Assembly: GCF_900176035.1 (NCBI RefSeq)
Contig: NZ_FWWT01000021.1
Coordinates: forward strand, 1 to 64,000
DNA from: Desulfonispora thiosulfatigenes DSM 11270
Lineage (GTDB): Bacteria > Bacillota > Peptococcia > Peptococcales > Desulfonisporaceae
DNA length: 64,000 nucleotides
Direction: 5' to 3'
Below, in pieces: positions 53,486-61,566 of the stretch (the first letter of the stretch is position 1; each line of letters opens with the position of its first letter). The notes under the pieces were generated by a model that was not told where the DNA came from, did no database searches, and was given only the letters and a program-made list of their open reading frames with translations. The position numbers were made by a program, and so were the translations under genes.

Positions 53486-54682
53486 ATGAAATTTGATTTA
53501 ATAGAAGAGGCAATTGAGGATATACGTCAAGGAAAAATGTTAATTGTAGTGGATGATGAAGATCGTGAAAATGAAGGAGATTTAGTAATTGCAGCAGATA
53601 AAGTAACACCAGAAGCTATAAATTTCATGGCAAGTTATGGAAAAGGATTAGTTTGTTTACCAATCATAGGAGAAAGATTAGACGAATTAGAAATTTCGCC
53701 TATGGTAAATAAAAATACAGATAATTTAGGAACAGCTTTTACTGTGTCTATAGATGCCAAGGAAACTACGACAGGAATTTCTGCTTTTGAAAGGTCTTTA
53801 ACGATTCAAAAAGTTTTAGAAGAAGGGGTTAAGCCTGAGGACTTTAAACGTCCTGGTCATATATTCCCTTTAAGATATCAAGAAGGAGGAGTATTAAAAA
53901 GGACGGGACACACTGAAGCAGCCGTAGATTTAGCTCGTTTAGCAGATTGCTATCCTGCGGGTGTTATTTGTGAAATCATGTCAGAGGATGGAACTATGGC
54001 AAGAGTTCCAGAATTAATGGAATTTTCTAAAAAGCACGGAATCAAAATTATTACCATTGCAGATTTAATAAAGTACAGAAGAAATACGGAAAAATTAATT
54101 AAAAAGGTTGGAAAAACAAATATGCCAACCAAATATGGTGATTTTGAATTACATGCATACGAAGAAACATTAACTGGAGTTACTCATGTAGCCTTAGTTA
54201 GAGGAGATGTTAATACGGAGGATCCAGTATTAGTCAGAGTACATTCTCAGTGCCTAACGGGTGATGTGCTAGGATCTTTAAGATGTGATTGTGGTAATCA
54301 ATTAGAACAAGCTTTAAAAAACATTATAAGTGAAAATAGAGGCGTATTTTTATATATGAGTCAAGAAGGTAGAGGTATAGGCCTTGCTAATAAAATAAGA
54401 GCCTATATATTACAAGATCAAGGTATTGATACTGTTGAAGCTAATGAGATGTTAGGTTTCCCGGCTGATTTAAGAGACTATGGAACAGGTGCGCAAATTC
54501 TAGTCGATTTAGGAATAAAGAATATAAAACTAATGACTAATAATCCTAGAAAAATTAGAGGACTAGAAGGTCATGGCTTAAAAATTGTAAAAAGGGTACC
54601 AATTGAAATTAAACCTGTTATATATAATAAAAGATATCTAAATACAAAAAAAGATAAACTTGGTCATTTAATTTGCAAATAA
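53486..54682 (+). CDS. ribBA: 3,4-DHBP synthase / GTP cyclohydrolase II
   Basis: A 398-residue fusion that supplies both riboflavin precursors. The DHBP synthase half (1-200) has VDDEDRENEGDLVIAAD. The GTP cyclohydrolase II half (205-398) has zinc ligands Cys256, Cys267 and Cys269 in HSQCLTGDVLGSLRCDCG, and the catalytic loop MSQEGRGIGLANKIRAY. AGAAGG-type ribosome site upstream. Confidence 0.97.
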   Translation: MKFDLIEEAIEDIRQGKMLIVVDDEDRENEGDLVIAADKVTPEAINFMASYGKGLVCLPIIGERLDELEISPMVNKNTDNLGTAFTVSIDAKETTTGISAFERSLTIQKVLEEGVKPEDFKRPGHIFPLRYQEGGVLKRTGHTEAAVDLARLADCYPAGVICEIMSEDGTMARVPELMEFSKKHGIKIITIADLIKYRRNTEKLIKKVGKTNMPTKYGDFELHAYEETLTGVTHVALVRGDVNTEDPVLVRVHSQCLTGDVLGSLRCDCGNQLEQALKNIISENRGVFLYMSQEGRGIGLANKIRAYILQDQGIDTVEANEMLGFPADLRDYGTGAQILVDLGIKNIKLMTNNPRKIRGLEGHGLKIVKRVPIEIKPVIYNKRYLNTKKDKLGHLICK

Positions 54683-54700
54683 AATTTAGGGGGAAAAATA

Positions 54701-55162
54701 ATGTTTAAAATTGTTGAAGGAAATTTATTAGCAGAAGGATTAAAAGTTGGTATAGTAGTAGCACGTTTTAATGAGTTTATTTCAAGTAAACTATTAAGTG
54801 GAGCTGTTGATGGTTTTAAAAGACATGGAGTAGAGGAAGAAAATATTACAGTTGCCTGGGTACCAGGTGCTTATGAAATACCTTTAATTGCTCAAAAAAT
54901 GGCGGCTAAGGATTTTGATGCAATAGTTTGTTTAGGTGCAGTAATTAGAGGAGCTACTAGTCATTATGACTATGTATGCGCAGAAGTATCAAAAGGAATT
55001 GCTCAAGTAGGATTACAATCAGGTAAACCAATAATCTTTGGAGTACTTACAACAGATACAATAGAACAAGCTATTGAAAGAGCAGGAACAAAATCAGGAA
55101 ATAAAGGATTTGAAGCAGCTATGTCAGCAATTGAAATGGCAAATCTAGTAAGGTCAATTTAA
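54701..55162 (+). CDS. ribH: 6,7-dimethyl-8-ribityllumazine synthase
   Basis: A 153-residue lumazine synthase that forms an icosahedral or pentameric shell. Active-site motifs are [30 protein letters not shown] (with the catalytic His) and [24 protein letters not shown]. It is the last gene of the rib operon, followed by a terminator. Confidence 0.97.
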   Translation: MFKIVEGNLLAEGLKVGIVVARFNEFISSKLLSGAVDGFKRHGVEEENITVAWVPGAYEIPLIAQKMAAKDFDAIVCLGAVIRGATSHYDYVCAEVSKGIAQVGLQSGKPIIFGVLTTDTIEQAIERAGTKSGNKGFEAAMSAIEMANLVRSI

Positions 55163-55198
55163 AGTAGATAAAACTTAAGCAAGTATGTAATAATTTGC

Positions 55199-55223
55199 TC
55201 CCTCCTAAATGGAGGGATTTTTT
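55199..55223 (+). terminator. Terminator of the rib operon
   Basis: TCCCTCC / GGAGGGA with a TAAAT loop, followed by seven T. Confidence 0.92.
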
Positions 55224-55284
55224 CTGACTGTTTTTTTAATATGTGATAATATATTATTATTCGGTCTTAAAGAGGAGATTTATC

Positions 55285-55998
55285 ATGATATATCTAAAAA
55301 GGCTACTAAAACTTACCGTCATATTTTTTATAATCTCAATTGCAATTGTTTTAACTATTCATTCACATTTAGGCGCTTCACCTTGGGATGTTTTTCATTT
55401 AGGCTTAGTTAAGCACACCGGTTTAACGTTAGGGCAAGTTTCACAGGTAGTTAGCTTAACTGTTATCCTTGTTGGTTTTTTTATCGGTGAGATTCCAGGT
55501 GTAGGTACTATTGTAAATATGTATTTAATCGGTTTTTACATAGATAAAATAATTGAATATAACCTTATTCCTATAGCTACAAATCCTTTAATCCAATATC
55601 TGATGTTGTTTTCGGGTATGTATATTATGGGATGGGGAGTTTACTTTTACTTGAGTATAGGTTTAGGATCTGGGCCAAGAGATGCTTTAATGGTTGGGCT
55701 GGTTAAAAAAACAAATAAACCTGTATGGATTATCAGAATGAGTATGGAAGGATTAGTTCTTTTAATTGGTTATTTATTAGGTGGTTTAGTCGGGATTGGT
55801 ACATTAATAACTGTACTATTTATGGGTAGTATTATTCAGCATTGTTTTAAAGTTGCGAAAAGTGATTTAGCTTTAATCAAGCAACGTACTTTTGTGGATG
55901 AATATTATATTATCAAAGCGCTCCTTCAGAAAACAGAATATAAAGAAACGGTAAAAACTGAGCAAGAACAAGAAAGAGAAGTTATTAATAATCAATAG
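55285..55998 (+). CDS. YczE/YitT-type membrane protein
   Basis: A 237-residue protein with five or six hydrophobic segments. The family features are SHLGASPWDVFHLGL (about 28-42), GEIPGVGTIVNMYLIGFYID, and a second similar unit LGSGPRDALMVGLVKKT with GIGTLITVLFMGSIIQ. The hydrophilic tail (about 205-237) is Glu/Lys/Gln-rich. The function is unknown. ATG at 55285 has GAGGAG upstream. Confidence 0.83.
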   Translation: MIYLKRLLKLTVIFFIISIAIVLTIHSHLGASPWDVFHLGLVKHTGLTLGQVSQVVSLTVILVGFFIGEIPGVGTIVNMYLIGFYIDKIIEYNLIPIATNPLIQYLMLFSGMYIMGWGVYFYLSIGLGSGPRDALMVGLVKKTNKPVWIIRMSMEGLVLLIGYLLGGLVGIGTLITVLFMGSIIQHCFKVAKSDLALIKQRTFVDEYYIIKALLQKTEYKETVKTEQEQEREVINNQ

Positions 55999-56098
55999 AT
56001 TGACAAAATTTACAACCTGTTCACTTGTATATTATTTTCTAAAAAGCACACAATATTATTGAAATTAAATACAAACAAAACTTTAGGAGGTTGTTATT

Positions 56099-56302
56099 AT
56101 GTCAAGAAGTACAAATAAACCAGCTAACCAAGGTGCTAGTCCTTTCTTAAACCAATTTAAATATGAAGTTGCTAATGAATTAGGAATGGGTAATTATCAA
56201 AATATGGATAAAGGATCATTAACCGCAAGAGAAAATGGCTATGTAGGTGGCTACATGGTTAGAAAAATGATCCAATATGCAGAACAAAATATGCATAAAT
56301 AA
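56099..56302 (+). CDS. Small acid-soluble spore protein, alpha/beta type
   Basis: A 67-residue alpha/beta SASP that coats and protects spore DNA. The GPR protease cleavage region is KYEVANELG (residues 21-29), and the DNA-binding motif LTARENGYVGGYMVRKMIQ is at about 40-58. AGGAGG precedes the ATG. A single gene with its own terminator; transcription in the forespore by sigma-G is expected from the family. Confidence 0.96.
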   Translation: MSRSTNKPANQGASPFLNQFKYEVANELGMGNYQNMDKGSLTARENGYVGGYMVRKMIQYAEQNMHK

Positions 56303-56338
56303 TAAAAAAGCTAGGTTAATAACCTAGCTTTTTATTAT
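56303..56338. terminator. Bidirectional terminator
   Basis: AAAAAGCTAGGTT / AACCTAGCTTTTT between the converging SASP and SOD genes. Confidence 0.92.
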
Positions 56339-56339
56339 A

Positions 56340-56954
56340 TTATTCATTAAGATTGTTTTTAAAGGCAAAATATTCATTTAGTCGTCTATTTACTATTCTC
56401 CAATTTATATTTCTAATAAATGTGTTAATATATGCTTTGCGGTTTGTAGCAAAGTCGAGAAAATAAGCATGTTCATAGACATCTAGTACTAATAAAGGAT
56501 AGGCATTCCAGACAGGTCCAACATCATGAGCATCTAATCCATAAATATGCAGTCTATCATCTATAGGATCAATAGCTAAAACTGCCCAGCCACGCATGGA
56601 TAAACCTATATCTCTTAGACGTTCATAAAAATATTCACAAGAAAAATAATCCCTTTGGATTAATTTGAGAATTTTGCCACTGCAATTGCCTTCATTTCCC
56701 CCTAAGTTTTCAAAATATAGTTGATGGAGTTTTACTCCATCTAAAGCGTATGTTTCGCCTAACTTTAAAGACCTAATAGAGCTATATGTCGAATTAGGGT
56801 TTTCAAAATCTATTTTTTGGTTTAAGATAGACCAAATTTCATTTATCTTATTTACATAACCTTGATATAATTTATAATGTTCCAACAATTGCTTTTGTGA
56901 AATCCCTTCAACATTAGAAAAATCAAACTTTTGTGCCATAATCTCTTTTCTCAA
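56340..56954 (-). CDS. Superoxide dismutase, Fe/Mn family
   Basis: A 204-residue SOD-family protein. The four metal ligands are present: His26 (LLEHYKLYQGYV), His77 (KLHQLYFENLGG), Asp158 and His162 (LVLDVYEHAYFLDF). The divergent clostridial subgroup is recognisable by the shortened middle. It may be a spore or vegetative detoxifying enzyme. TTG at 56954 has GAGGTG 5-6 bp upstream; ATG at 56939 (MAQKFDF) is the alternative. Confidence 0.87.
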   Translation of the reverse strand: MRKEIMAQKFDFSNVEGISQKQLLEHYKLYQGYVNKINEIWSILNQKIDFENPNSTYSSIRSLKLGETYALDGVKLHQLYFENLGGNEGNCSGKILKLIQRDYFSCEYFYERLRDIGLSMRGWAVLAIDPIDDRLHIYGLDAHDVGPVWNAYPLLVLDVYEHAYFLDFATNRKAYINTFIRNINWRIVNRRLNEYFAFKNNLNE

Positions 56955-57032
56955 AATATCACCTCATATATAACATATATTATTAGCATATTATATTTGG
57001 AGAGTAAAGGTACATAATAGGAGGAGTTTTTT

Positions 57033-57926
57033 ATGAAAATTAAATATATAGATAGAAATAGCAAAAAGATTGAAGAAGAAAAAGTATTAGGAGACAAATC
57101 TCTTAGATGGCTATATGAACATCCTATGGGTATGGGTCTATTAGAAATGTTTTTTAAGAAGAAATTTTTTAGTTTTATCTATGGAAAAGTACAGGATACA
57201 AAATATAGTAAAAGAAAAATTAATAACTTTATAAAAAACTTTGATATAGATATGAAAGATTATAAATTAAACTCAGGAGATTATAGAACTTTTAATGATT
57301 TTTTTATTAGAGAAATAAATGAGGGAGCTAGACCAGTTGAAAAGGATATAAATAGGCTGATTTCACCAGCAGATGGAAAACTATTAGCCTATAAAAATAT
57401 TGATATCCAAAAGATACTGCAAATAAAAGGAATAACATATTCATTAGTAGAACTACTAGATGACGAAAAATTAGCGCGAAAGTATGATAATGGAATTTGT
57501 ATAGTAATAAGATTAGCTCCTACGGATTATCATAGATTTCATTTTCCAGATGGTGGACTAGCAGAGCAAAGTAAAAAAATTAAAGGTGATTTTTATTCTG
57601 TAAATCCGATAGCCCTACAAAAGGTTGCCCTATTATATTGTAAAAATAAAAGAGAAATTTCTCTTTTAAAATCTGATAACTTTGGTGATATATCTCTAAT
57701 AGAGGTTGGTGCCACTTGTGTAGGAAGTATAATACAGACCTATACACCTGGAGAAGAAATTAAAAAAGGTGATGAAAAAGGATATTTTAAATTTGGGGGA
57801 TCTACGGTCATCATGTTTTTAGAAGAGGGTAGAGTAATATTAGATGAGGACTTATTAGTAAATTCTCAAAATGGATTAGAAACTAAAGTTAAAATGGGAA
57901 TGGGAATAGCAAGTAGAATTAATTAA
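57033..57926 (+). CDS. psd: Phosphatidylserine decarboxylase proenzyme
   Basis: A 297-residue membrane-associated enzyme that makes phosphatidylethanolamine. Motifs are FNDFFIREINEGARPVE, ISPADGKLLAYKN, LAPTDYHRFHFPDGG (catalytic His region) and GATCVGSI. The self-cleavage site is GGST at 255-258, with Ser257 becoming the pyruvoyl group; the usual LGST reads GGST here, as in many type II clostridial enzymes. TAGGAGGAG precedes the ATG. No pssA is adjacent. Confidence 0.94.
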   Translation: MKIKYIDRNSKKIEEEKVLGDKSLRWLYEHPMGMGLLEMFFKKKFFSFIYGKVQDTKYSKRKINNFIKNFDIDMKDYKLNSGDYRTFNDFFIREINEGARPVEKDINRLISPADGKLLAYKNIDIQKILQIKGITYSLVELLDDEKLARKYDNGICIVIRLAPTDYHRFHFPDGGLAEQSKKIKGDFYSVNPIALQKVALLYCKNKREISLLKSDNFGDISLIEVGATCVGSIIQTYTPGEEIKKGDEKGYFKFGGSTVIMFLEEGRVILDEDLLVNSQNGLETKVKMGMGIASRIN

Positions 57927-57932
57927 ATAAAG

Positions 57933-58006
57933 AAAAGTCCTAAAGATATTTTAAAATGAAACCTAAGTCAAGGACATTTCATTTTTATCTCTAGGACTTT
58001 TTTAAT
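57933..58006. terminator. Bidirectional terminator between psd and brnQ
   Basis: AAAAGTCCTA / TAGGACTTTT outer stem with an inner AAATGAAA..TTTCATTT hairpin, between converging genes. Confidence 0.82.
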
Positions 58007-58011
58007 ATATT

Positions 58012-59334
58012 TTAATAGTGTGAACTATTAGACGGCTTAACAAAATTAGCAACTAACGCTAAAAGAAAGGCAGGTATAATCCATTCTAATCCTTTGTCAT
58101 ATAATGGTAAAACACTTAGTGCATTTTTTATAAAGTTTAAATTCAATCCCATGTTTGTACCTATGGAATAAATTAAATTAGTTAGCGATAAAATTACAGT
58201 ACCCGTTATTGAAATAATATAAACGGCTCTGTTACCTTTAAATAAACCATCAAAAAGTGAAATAACAACTAGTACTATAATTATAGGGTAAACTGTCACT
58301 AAGAGAGGTGCTGATACTTCTAAAATTTTTGATAACCCCATATTTGCTAATATTGCGCTTATTAAGACAGTTATGATACAAATTGTGTTATAACTAACCT
58401 TACCTTTAGTTAACCGATTAAAGAAACTACCACAACTAGCAACTAAACCTATAGAAGTTGTTAAACATGCCAAAGCCATTGTTAATGCGAGTACTAACTT
58501 TCCAGTTGAACCTAATAATGAATCAACTACAAAAGAAAGTAACTGACCAGGATTATCACCTGTAAAAAGAGTTCCTGTAGTCGATCCAATATAAGAAATA
58601 CCAAGATAAATAGCTGATAATCCTATAGCGGCAATAATTCCAGCTGAAATTGTTACTTTTGCAACTTCCTTTTTATCTTCAATCCCTTTACCTTTAATTG
58701 AATTTGCAATGGCAAGACCAAAAATAACAGAAGCAAGAGCATCCATTGTATTGTATCCTTCTAGAAAACCTTTAGTAAAAGGAGAAACTAAGGTCGCTTT
58801 ACTAGCCACACCTAAAGGAGAAGAAATACCTTTAAATATAATTATACCTAAGAATAATATTAAAAATGGTGTTAAGATGCTACCAACACTATCTAAAATT
58901 TTTGTAGGCTTTAAAACAAATAACAAAGTTATTAAGAAAAATATTAATGTTGTGACAGCTAAAGCCATTTTAACTGTTGCAGGGTCGGTAGTACCTAAAA
59001 AAGGAGCAACCCCTACTTCAAATGTTGTAGCAGCTGTTCTTGGTATAGCAAGCATAGGACCAATTGAAAGAATAACTATAGTAGTAATTATTTTACTAAA
59101 AAGAGGATTTACCCTATTCGCTAAAAGTTCTAAGTCTCCCCCAGCTTTTGCTACTGCAGTAACCCCTAAAAGAGGAAGTCCAACTCCTGTGATAATAAAA
59201 CCAAATATGGCAGGCCAAAAGCTTCCTCCAGCTTGTAGTCCAAGTTTAGGAGGAAAAATTAAATTTCCAGCTCCTAAAAACATAGCTAAAAGAGCAAGCC
59301 CCGTTATGAGGATATCTTTTTTACCTAATTTCAT
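58012..59334 (-). CDS. brnQ: Branched-chain amino acid transporter BrnQ
   Basis: A 440-residue LIVCS-family transporter with about 12 transmembrane segments that takes up leucine, isoleucine and valine with Na+ or H+. The N-terminal signature GLALLAMFLGAGNLIFPPKLG (one residue longer than quoted elsewhere) is split here as GLALLAMFLGAG and NLIFPPKLG; FGFIITGVGLPLLGV and GYNTMDALASVIFGLAI are also typical. AAGGAG precedes the ATG. Confidence 0.93.
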   Translation of the reverse strand: MKLGKKDILITGLALLAMFLGAGNLIFPPKLGLQAGGSFWPAIFGFIITGVGLPLLGVTAVAKAGGDLELLANRVNPLFSKIITTIVILSIGPMLAIPRTAATTFEVGVAPFLGTTDPATVKMALAVTTLIFFLITLLFVLKPTKILDSVGSILTPFLILFLGIIIFKGISSPLGVASKATLVSPFTKGFLEGYNTMDALASVIFGLAIANSIKGKGIEDKKEVAKVTISAGIIAAIGLSAIYLGISYIGSTTGTLFTGDNPGQLLSFVVDSLLGSTGKLVLALTMALACLTTSIGLVASCGSFFNRLTKGKVSYNTICIITVLISAILANMGLSKILEVSAPLLVTVYPIIIVLVVISLFDGLFKGNRAVYIISITGTVILSLTNLIYSIGTNMGLNLNFIKNALSVLPLYDKGLEWIIPAFLLALVANFVKPSNSSHY

Positions 59335-59359
59335 AAAACTTCTCCTTTGTATTAATTTT

Positions 59360-59405
59360 AAGTATTATTTCTAATCTGTATTACAACAGATTAGAAATAA
59401 TACTT
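59360..59405 (-). promoter_or_regulatory. 20-bp perfect hairpin in the brnQ leader
   Basis: AAGTATTATTTCTAATCTGT (59360-59379), a 6-nt loop, then its exact complement (59386-59405). It lies 26 bp before brnQ and just downstream of the promoter candidate, so it would form the 5' end of the brnQ mRNA. On the plus strand a T-run follows, so it could also stop opposing transcription. Confidence 0.55.
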
Positions 59406-59410
59406 TTTTA

Positions 59411-59440
59411 AATTTAGCATCATCTAAGGATGTATGTCAA
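59411..59440 (-). promoter_or_regulatory. Candidate brnQ promoter
   Basis: On the minus strand a perfect TTGACA (59440-59435), an 18-bp spacer, and TAAATT as a weak -10 box. Confidence 0.45.
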
Positions 59441-59442
59441 AC

Positions 59443-59476
59443 TCGAAAAAAGGAGGAATTATTAATAACTCCTCGT
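59443..59476 (-). terminator. Minus-strand terminator upstream of brnQ
   Basis: GAGGAGTTATT / AATAATTCCTC (one G-T pair) followed by six T on the minus strand. It insulates brnQ from upstream transcription, or is an attenuator if a promoter lies further upstream. The remaining sequence to 59651 is AT-rich and shows no gene. Confidence 0.6.
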
Positions 59477-59651
59477 AAATTAAAGAAAAAAGTCAAAATT
59501 AATCTATAATTAAGAAATATAATTCATGTTTATATTTTAACACGAGTAATATTTAATGCACGAGAAATTTTTATTTATTAGTAAAATTATTATAAAGATA
59601 AAACATTTGACAATTATTTTATTAATTGATAAAATAATCAATGTTATCTAT

Positions 59652-59737
59652 GCCGAAGTGGCGGAATGGCAGACGCAGCGGATTCAAAATCCGCCGGGGG
59701 CAACCTCGTGAGGGTTCGAGTCCCTCCTTCGGCACCA
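59652..59737 (+). tRNA. tRNA-Leu (CAA)
   Basis: A class II tRNA with long variable arm. Acceptor stem GCCGAAG / CTTCGGC, anticodon loop TTCAAAA (anticodon CAA), T-arm GGTTCGAGTCC, encoded CCA. Confidence 0.96.
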
Positions 59738-59749
59738 AACAAGACAAAT

Positions 59750-59799
59750 AAATCCCTAATCCCTTGATGGCACTGCATCTTAGGATTAGGGATTTTTGT
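59750..59799 (+). terminator. Terminator of tRNA-Leu
   Basis: A 13-bp stem AAATCCCTAATCC / GGATTAGGGATTT followed by T. Confidence 0.9.
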
Positions 59800-59866
59800 T
59801 TGTAACACAACCGTAACACAAATTGTAATAGTTAAAATAGTCTCTAAGTTTAGCTCTTTAAATAGC

Positions 59867-60679
59867 TTATTTATTTAAAAAATCTTGTATCATATTATTT
59901 ATTAAATCAGGATTATCTTGATTACAGTTATGTAAGTTTTCTTCTAAAATAAAAAAATCATAGTTTCTTTCCTTTGTTCGCCAATAATCTATTTCTTTTT
60001 TAAAGTTAATAGTCTTGTCATCTTCGCCAGAAATTAACAGAACAGGTTGAATAATTACATAGTCCTCTTCATAATGAAAAAAGGCATTAATAAGTTTAAT
60101 AATTCTTAAATAGTCTCTTTTATTTATTCTGGAAAATGAATTTGTAATATATTCCTGCACATTTTGATATTCACTAGAATATTTAGCGCTAGCCTTTATT
60201 ATAAGTTTCCAAGGAACAAACTTTAGCAGATGTGGAATTAGCTTTAGTGCTGTTTTTTGCCAAAGGTTTAGTTTTTTTGTAATACAGGCACTACCAATTA
60301 AGATTAGTTTACTAACCTTTTCAGGATATCGAAAAGAAAACTCTTGAGCTAAATATCCCCCCATCGAGTGACCTACAAAGATAGCATTATGGCAATCTTC
60401 TTTTGACATAATAGCAAGTAAATCTTTTATTAGTATATCAACTGTAATTTCAGGGCCTAGTGGCTGAGACTTTCCGTGCCCTCTTATATCCCACAAAATC
60501 AAATTATAATCACTACCTAGTGCTTTTACTTGCTCTTTATACATTAAATGATCTAGCCCTAATCCATGTAAAAAGAAAATCCACTGATCACTAGTATTAT
60601 CTAAAATCCAATAATGAAGAGGACATCCTAATGAGAGATGTTTTTTTTCAATGAAAGGATAGTTCAGATATGTTTTCAT
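59867..60679 (-). CDS. Alpha/beta hydrolase
   Basis: A 270-residue alpha/beta hydrolase. Oxyanion motif FFLHGLGLD (about 35-43), WDIRGHGKS, nucleophile elbow VGHSMGGYLAQ (Ser about 103), acid in ISGEDDKTI, and catalytic His near ENLHNCNQDNP. No signal peptide. The substrate is unknown (esterase, lipase or thioesterase). The ATG has no clear ribosome site, but a 42-residue ORF ends 6 bp upstream, so translation may be coupled to it. Confidence 0.87.
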   Translation of the reverse strand: MKTYLNYPFIEKKHLSLGCPLHYWILDNTSDQWIFFLHGLGLDHLMYKEQVKALGSDYNLILWDIRGHGKSQPLGPEITVDILIKDLLAIMSKEDCHNAIFVGHSMGGYLAQEFSFRYPEKVSKLILIGSACITKKLNLWQKTALKLIPHLLKFVPWKLIIKASAKYSSEYQNVQEYITNSFSRINKRDYLRIIKLINAFFHYEEDYVIIQPVLLISGEDDKTINFKKEIDYWRTKERNYDFFILEENLHNCNQDNPDLINNMIQDFLNK

Positions 60680-60685
60680 GGAATA

Positions 60686-60814
60686 TTATTTTTCATTTTT
60701 CCCAATTACTAAATCTGAAGTATCATCTATTAATGCCTTTGAAGCCTCATAGTAATATCTTTGATTTCTATTCATTCCATTTTTATTATTTATATTCCCG
60801 CTACGTGTTTTAAT
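60686..60814 (-). CDS. Candidate 42-residue protein with ATT start
   Basis: A short open frame on the minus strand encodes a basic, Asn-rich N-terminus, then YYYEASKALIDDTSDLVIG and a KNEK end. AGGAGG at 60824-60829 is 9 bp from an in-frame ATT; there is no ATG, GTG or TTG at a suitable distance (an internal ATG at residue 14 has no ribosome site). The strong ribosome site and the coupled position before the hydrolase gene argue that it is translated. I do not recognise the family. Confidence 0.45.
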   Translation of the reverse strand: MKTRSGNINNKNGMNRNQRYYYEASKALIDDTSDLVIGKNEK

Positions 60815-60994
60815 TTAAATCAACCTCCTTTATTATTAAAATGTCCTAAAACTTGAAAATTATTAGAATAAAAATTTTATATTATGTTATTATGGTTCTA
60901 GCATGTACAAAATTATAAGTTTATATAAATGGGAACATTTTAACATTGATAAACGTCTAGTAAGTACTGGTGAAAGGGGGAAACCAGTAAAAGA

Positions 60995-61564
60995 ATGGAA
61001 GATAAACTAATTGAATTAAGCCAAAAGGGAAACCTGGATGCTTTTGAAAAATTAATTATGAGCTACGAGAGAAAAATTTATGTAATTGCTTATCGTTTTA
61101 TGGGTAATGAACATGATGCTAAAGATTTAACTCAAGAGACTTTTATCAAAGCATTTAAGAATATAAAAAGTTTTAGGAAAGAATCTTCTTTTTCAACATG
61201 GATTTGTAGAATAGCAAGCAATGCCTGCAAAGATGAATTAAGAAAAATTAAAAGAAAGCCCTGTGATTCTTTAGATGAAGAAGTAAATGTAGATGATGGG
61301 TATGTATATAAGCAAATAGAAGACAAAAGACCTACTCCAGAAGAAATTTATGAGTCAGCAGAACTTAACAAATATTTACAACAAATGCTTAATGAGTTAA
61401 ATTCAGATTATCGCATGGTTATAGTCTTAAGAGACATAGAAGGATATAGCTATGAGGAAATAGCAGAAATAACCAATGTATCATTAGGAACAGTAAAGTC
61501 CAGATTAAATAGAGCTAGAAAAGAACTGAAAGAAAAAATTTCCTCCGGAAAGAAGGGGGGGTAG
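60995..61564 (+). CDS. RNA polymerase ECF-type sigma factor
   Basis: A 189-residue sigma-70 family ECF factor (SigW-like). Region 2 (about 20-90) has FMGNEHDAKDLTQETFIKAF and SFSTWICRIASNACKDELRK. Region 4 (about 125-180) has LRDIEGYSYEEIAEITNVS followed by LGTVKSRLNRARKELKE. AAAGGGGG lies upstream of the ATG. The anti-sigma factor gene follows 2 bp downstream. Confidence 0.93.
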   Translation: MEDKLIELSQKGNLDAFEKLIMSYERKIYVIAYRFMGNEHDAKDLTQETFIKAFKNIKSFRKESSFSTWICRIASNACKDELRKIKRKPCDSLDEEVNVDDGYVYKQIEDKRPTPEEIYESAELNKYLQQMLNELNSDYRMVIVLRDIEGYSYEEIAEITNVSLGTVKSRLNRARKELKEKISSGKKGG

Positions 61565-61566
61565 TT

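Noticed and set aside
58709-59374. 221-codon frame opposite brnQ
   Set aside because: A shadow of a long hydrophobic gene; composition (Lys/Pro/Ile runs) is typical of antisense of a membrane protein and it has no ribosome site.
59335-59651. T-box leader for brnQ
   Set aside because: No TGGNACCGCG-type T-box sequence or specifier-stem pattern is visible on the minus strand.
59622-59819. Open frame antisense to tRNA-Leu
   Set aside because: It is the reverse reading of the tRNA and its flanks, a common false gene; no ribosome site or family match.
59800-59825. Possible phage attachment remnant next to tRNA-Leu (repeated GTAACACAA)
   Set aside because: The repeat is nine bases, there is no copy of the tRNA 3' end downstream and no integrase gene.
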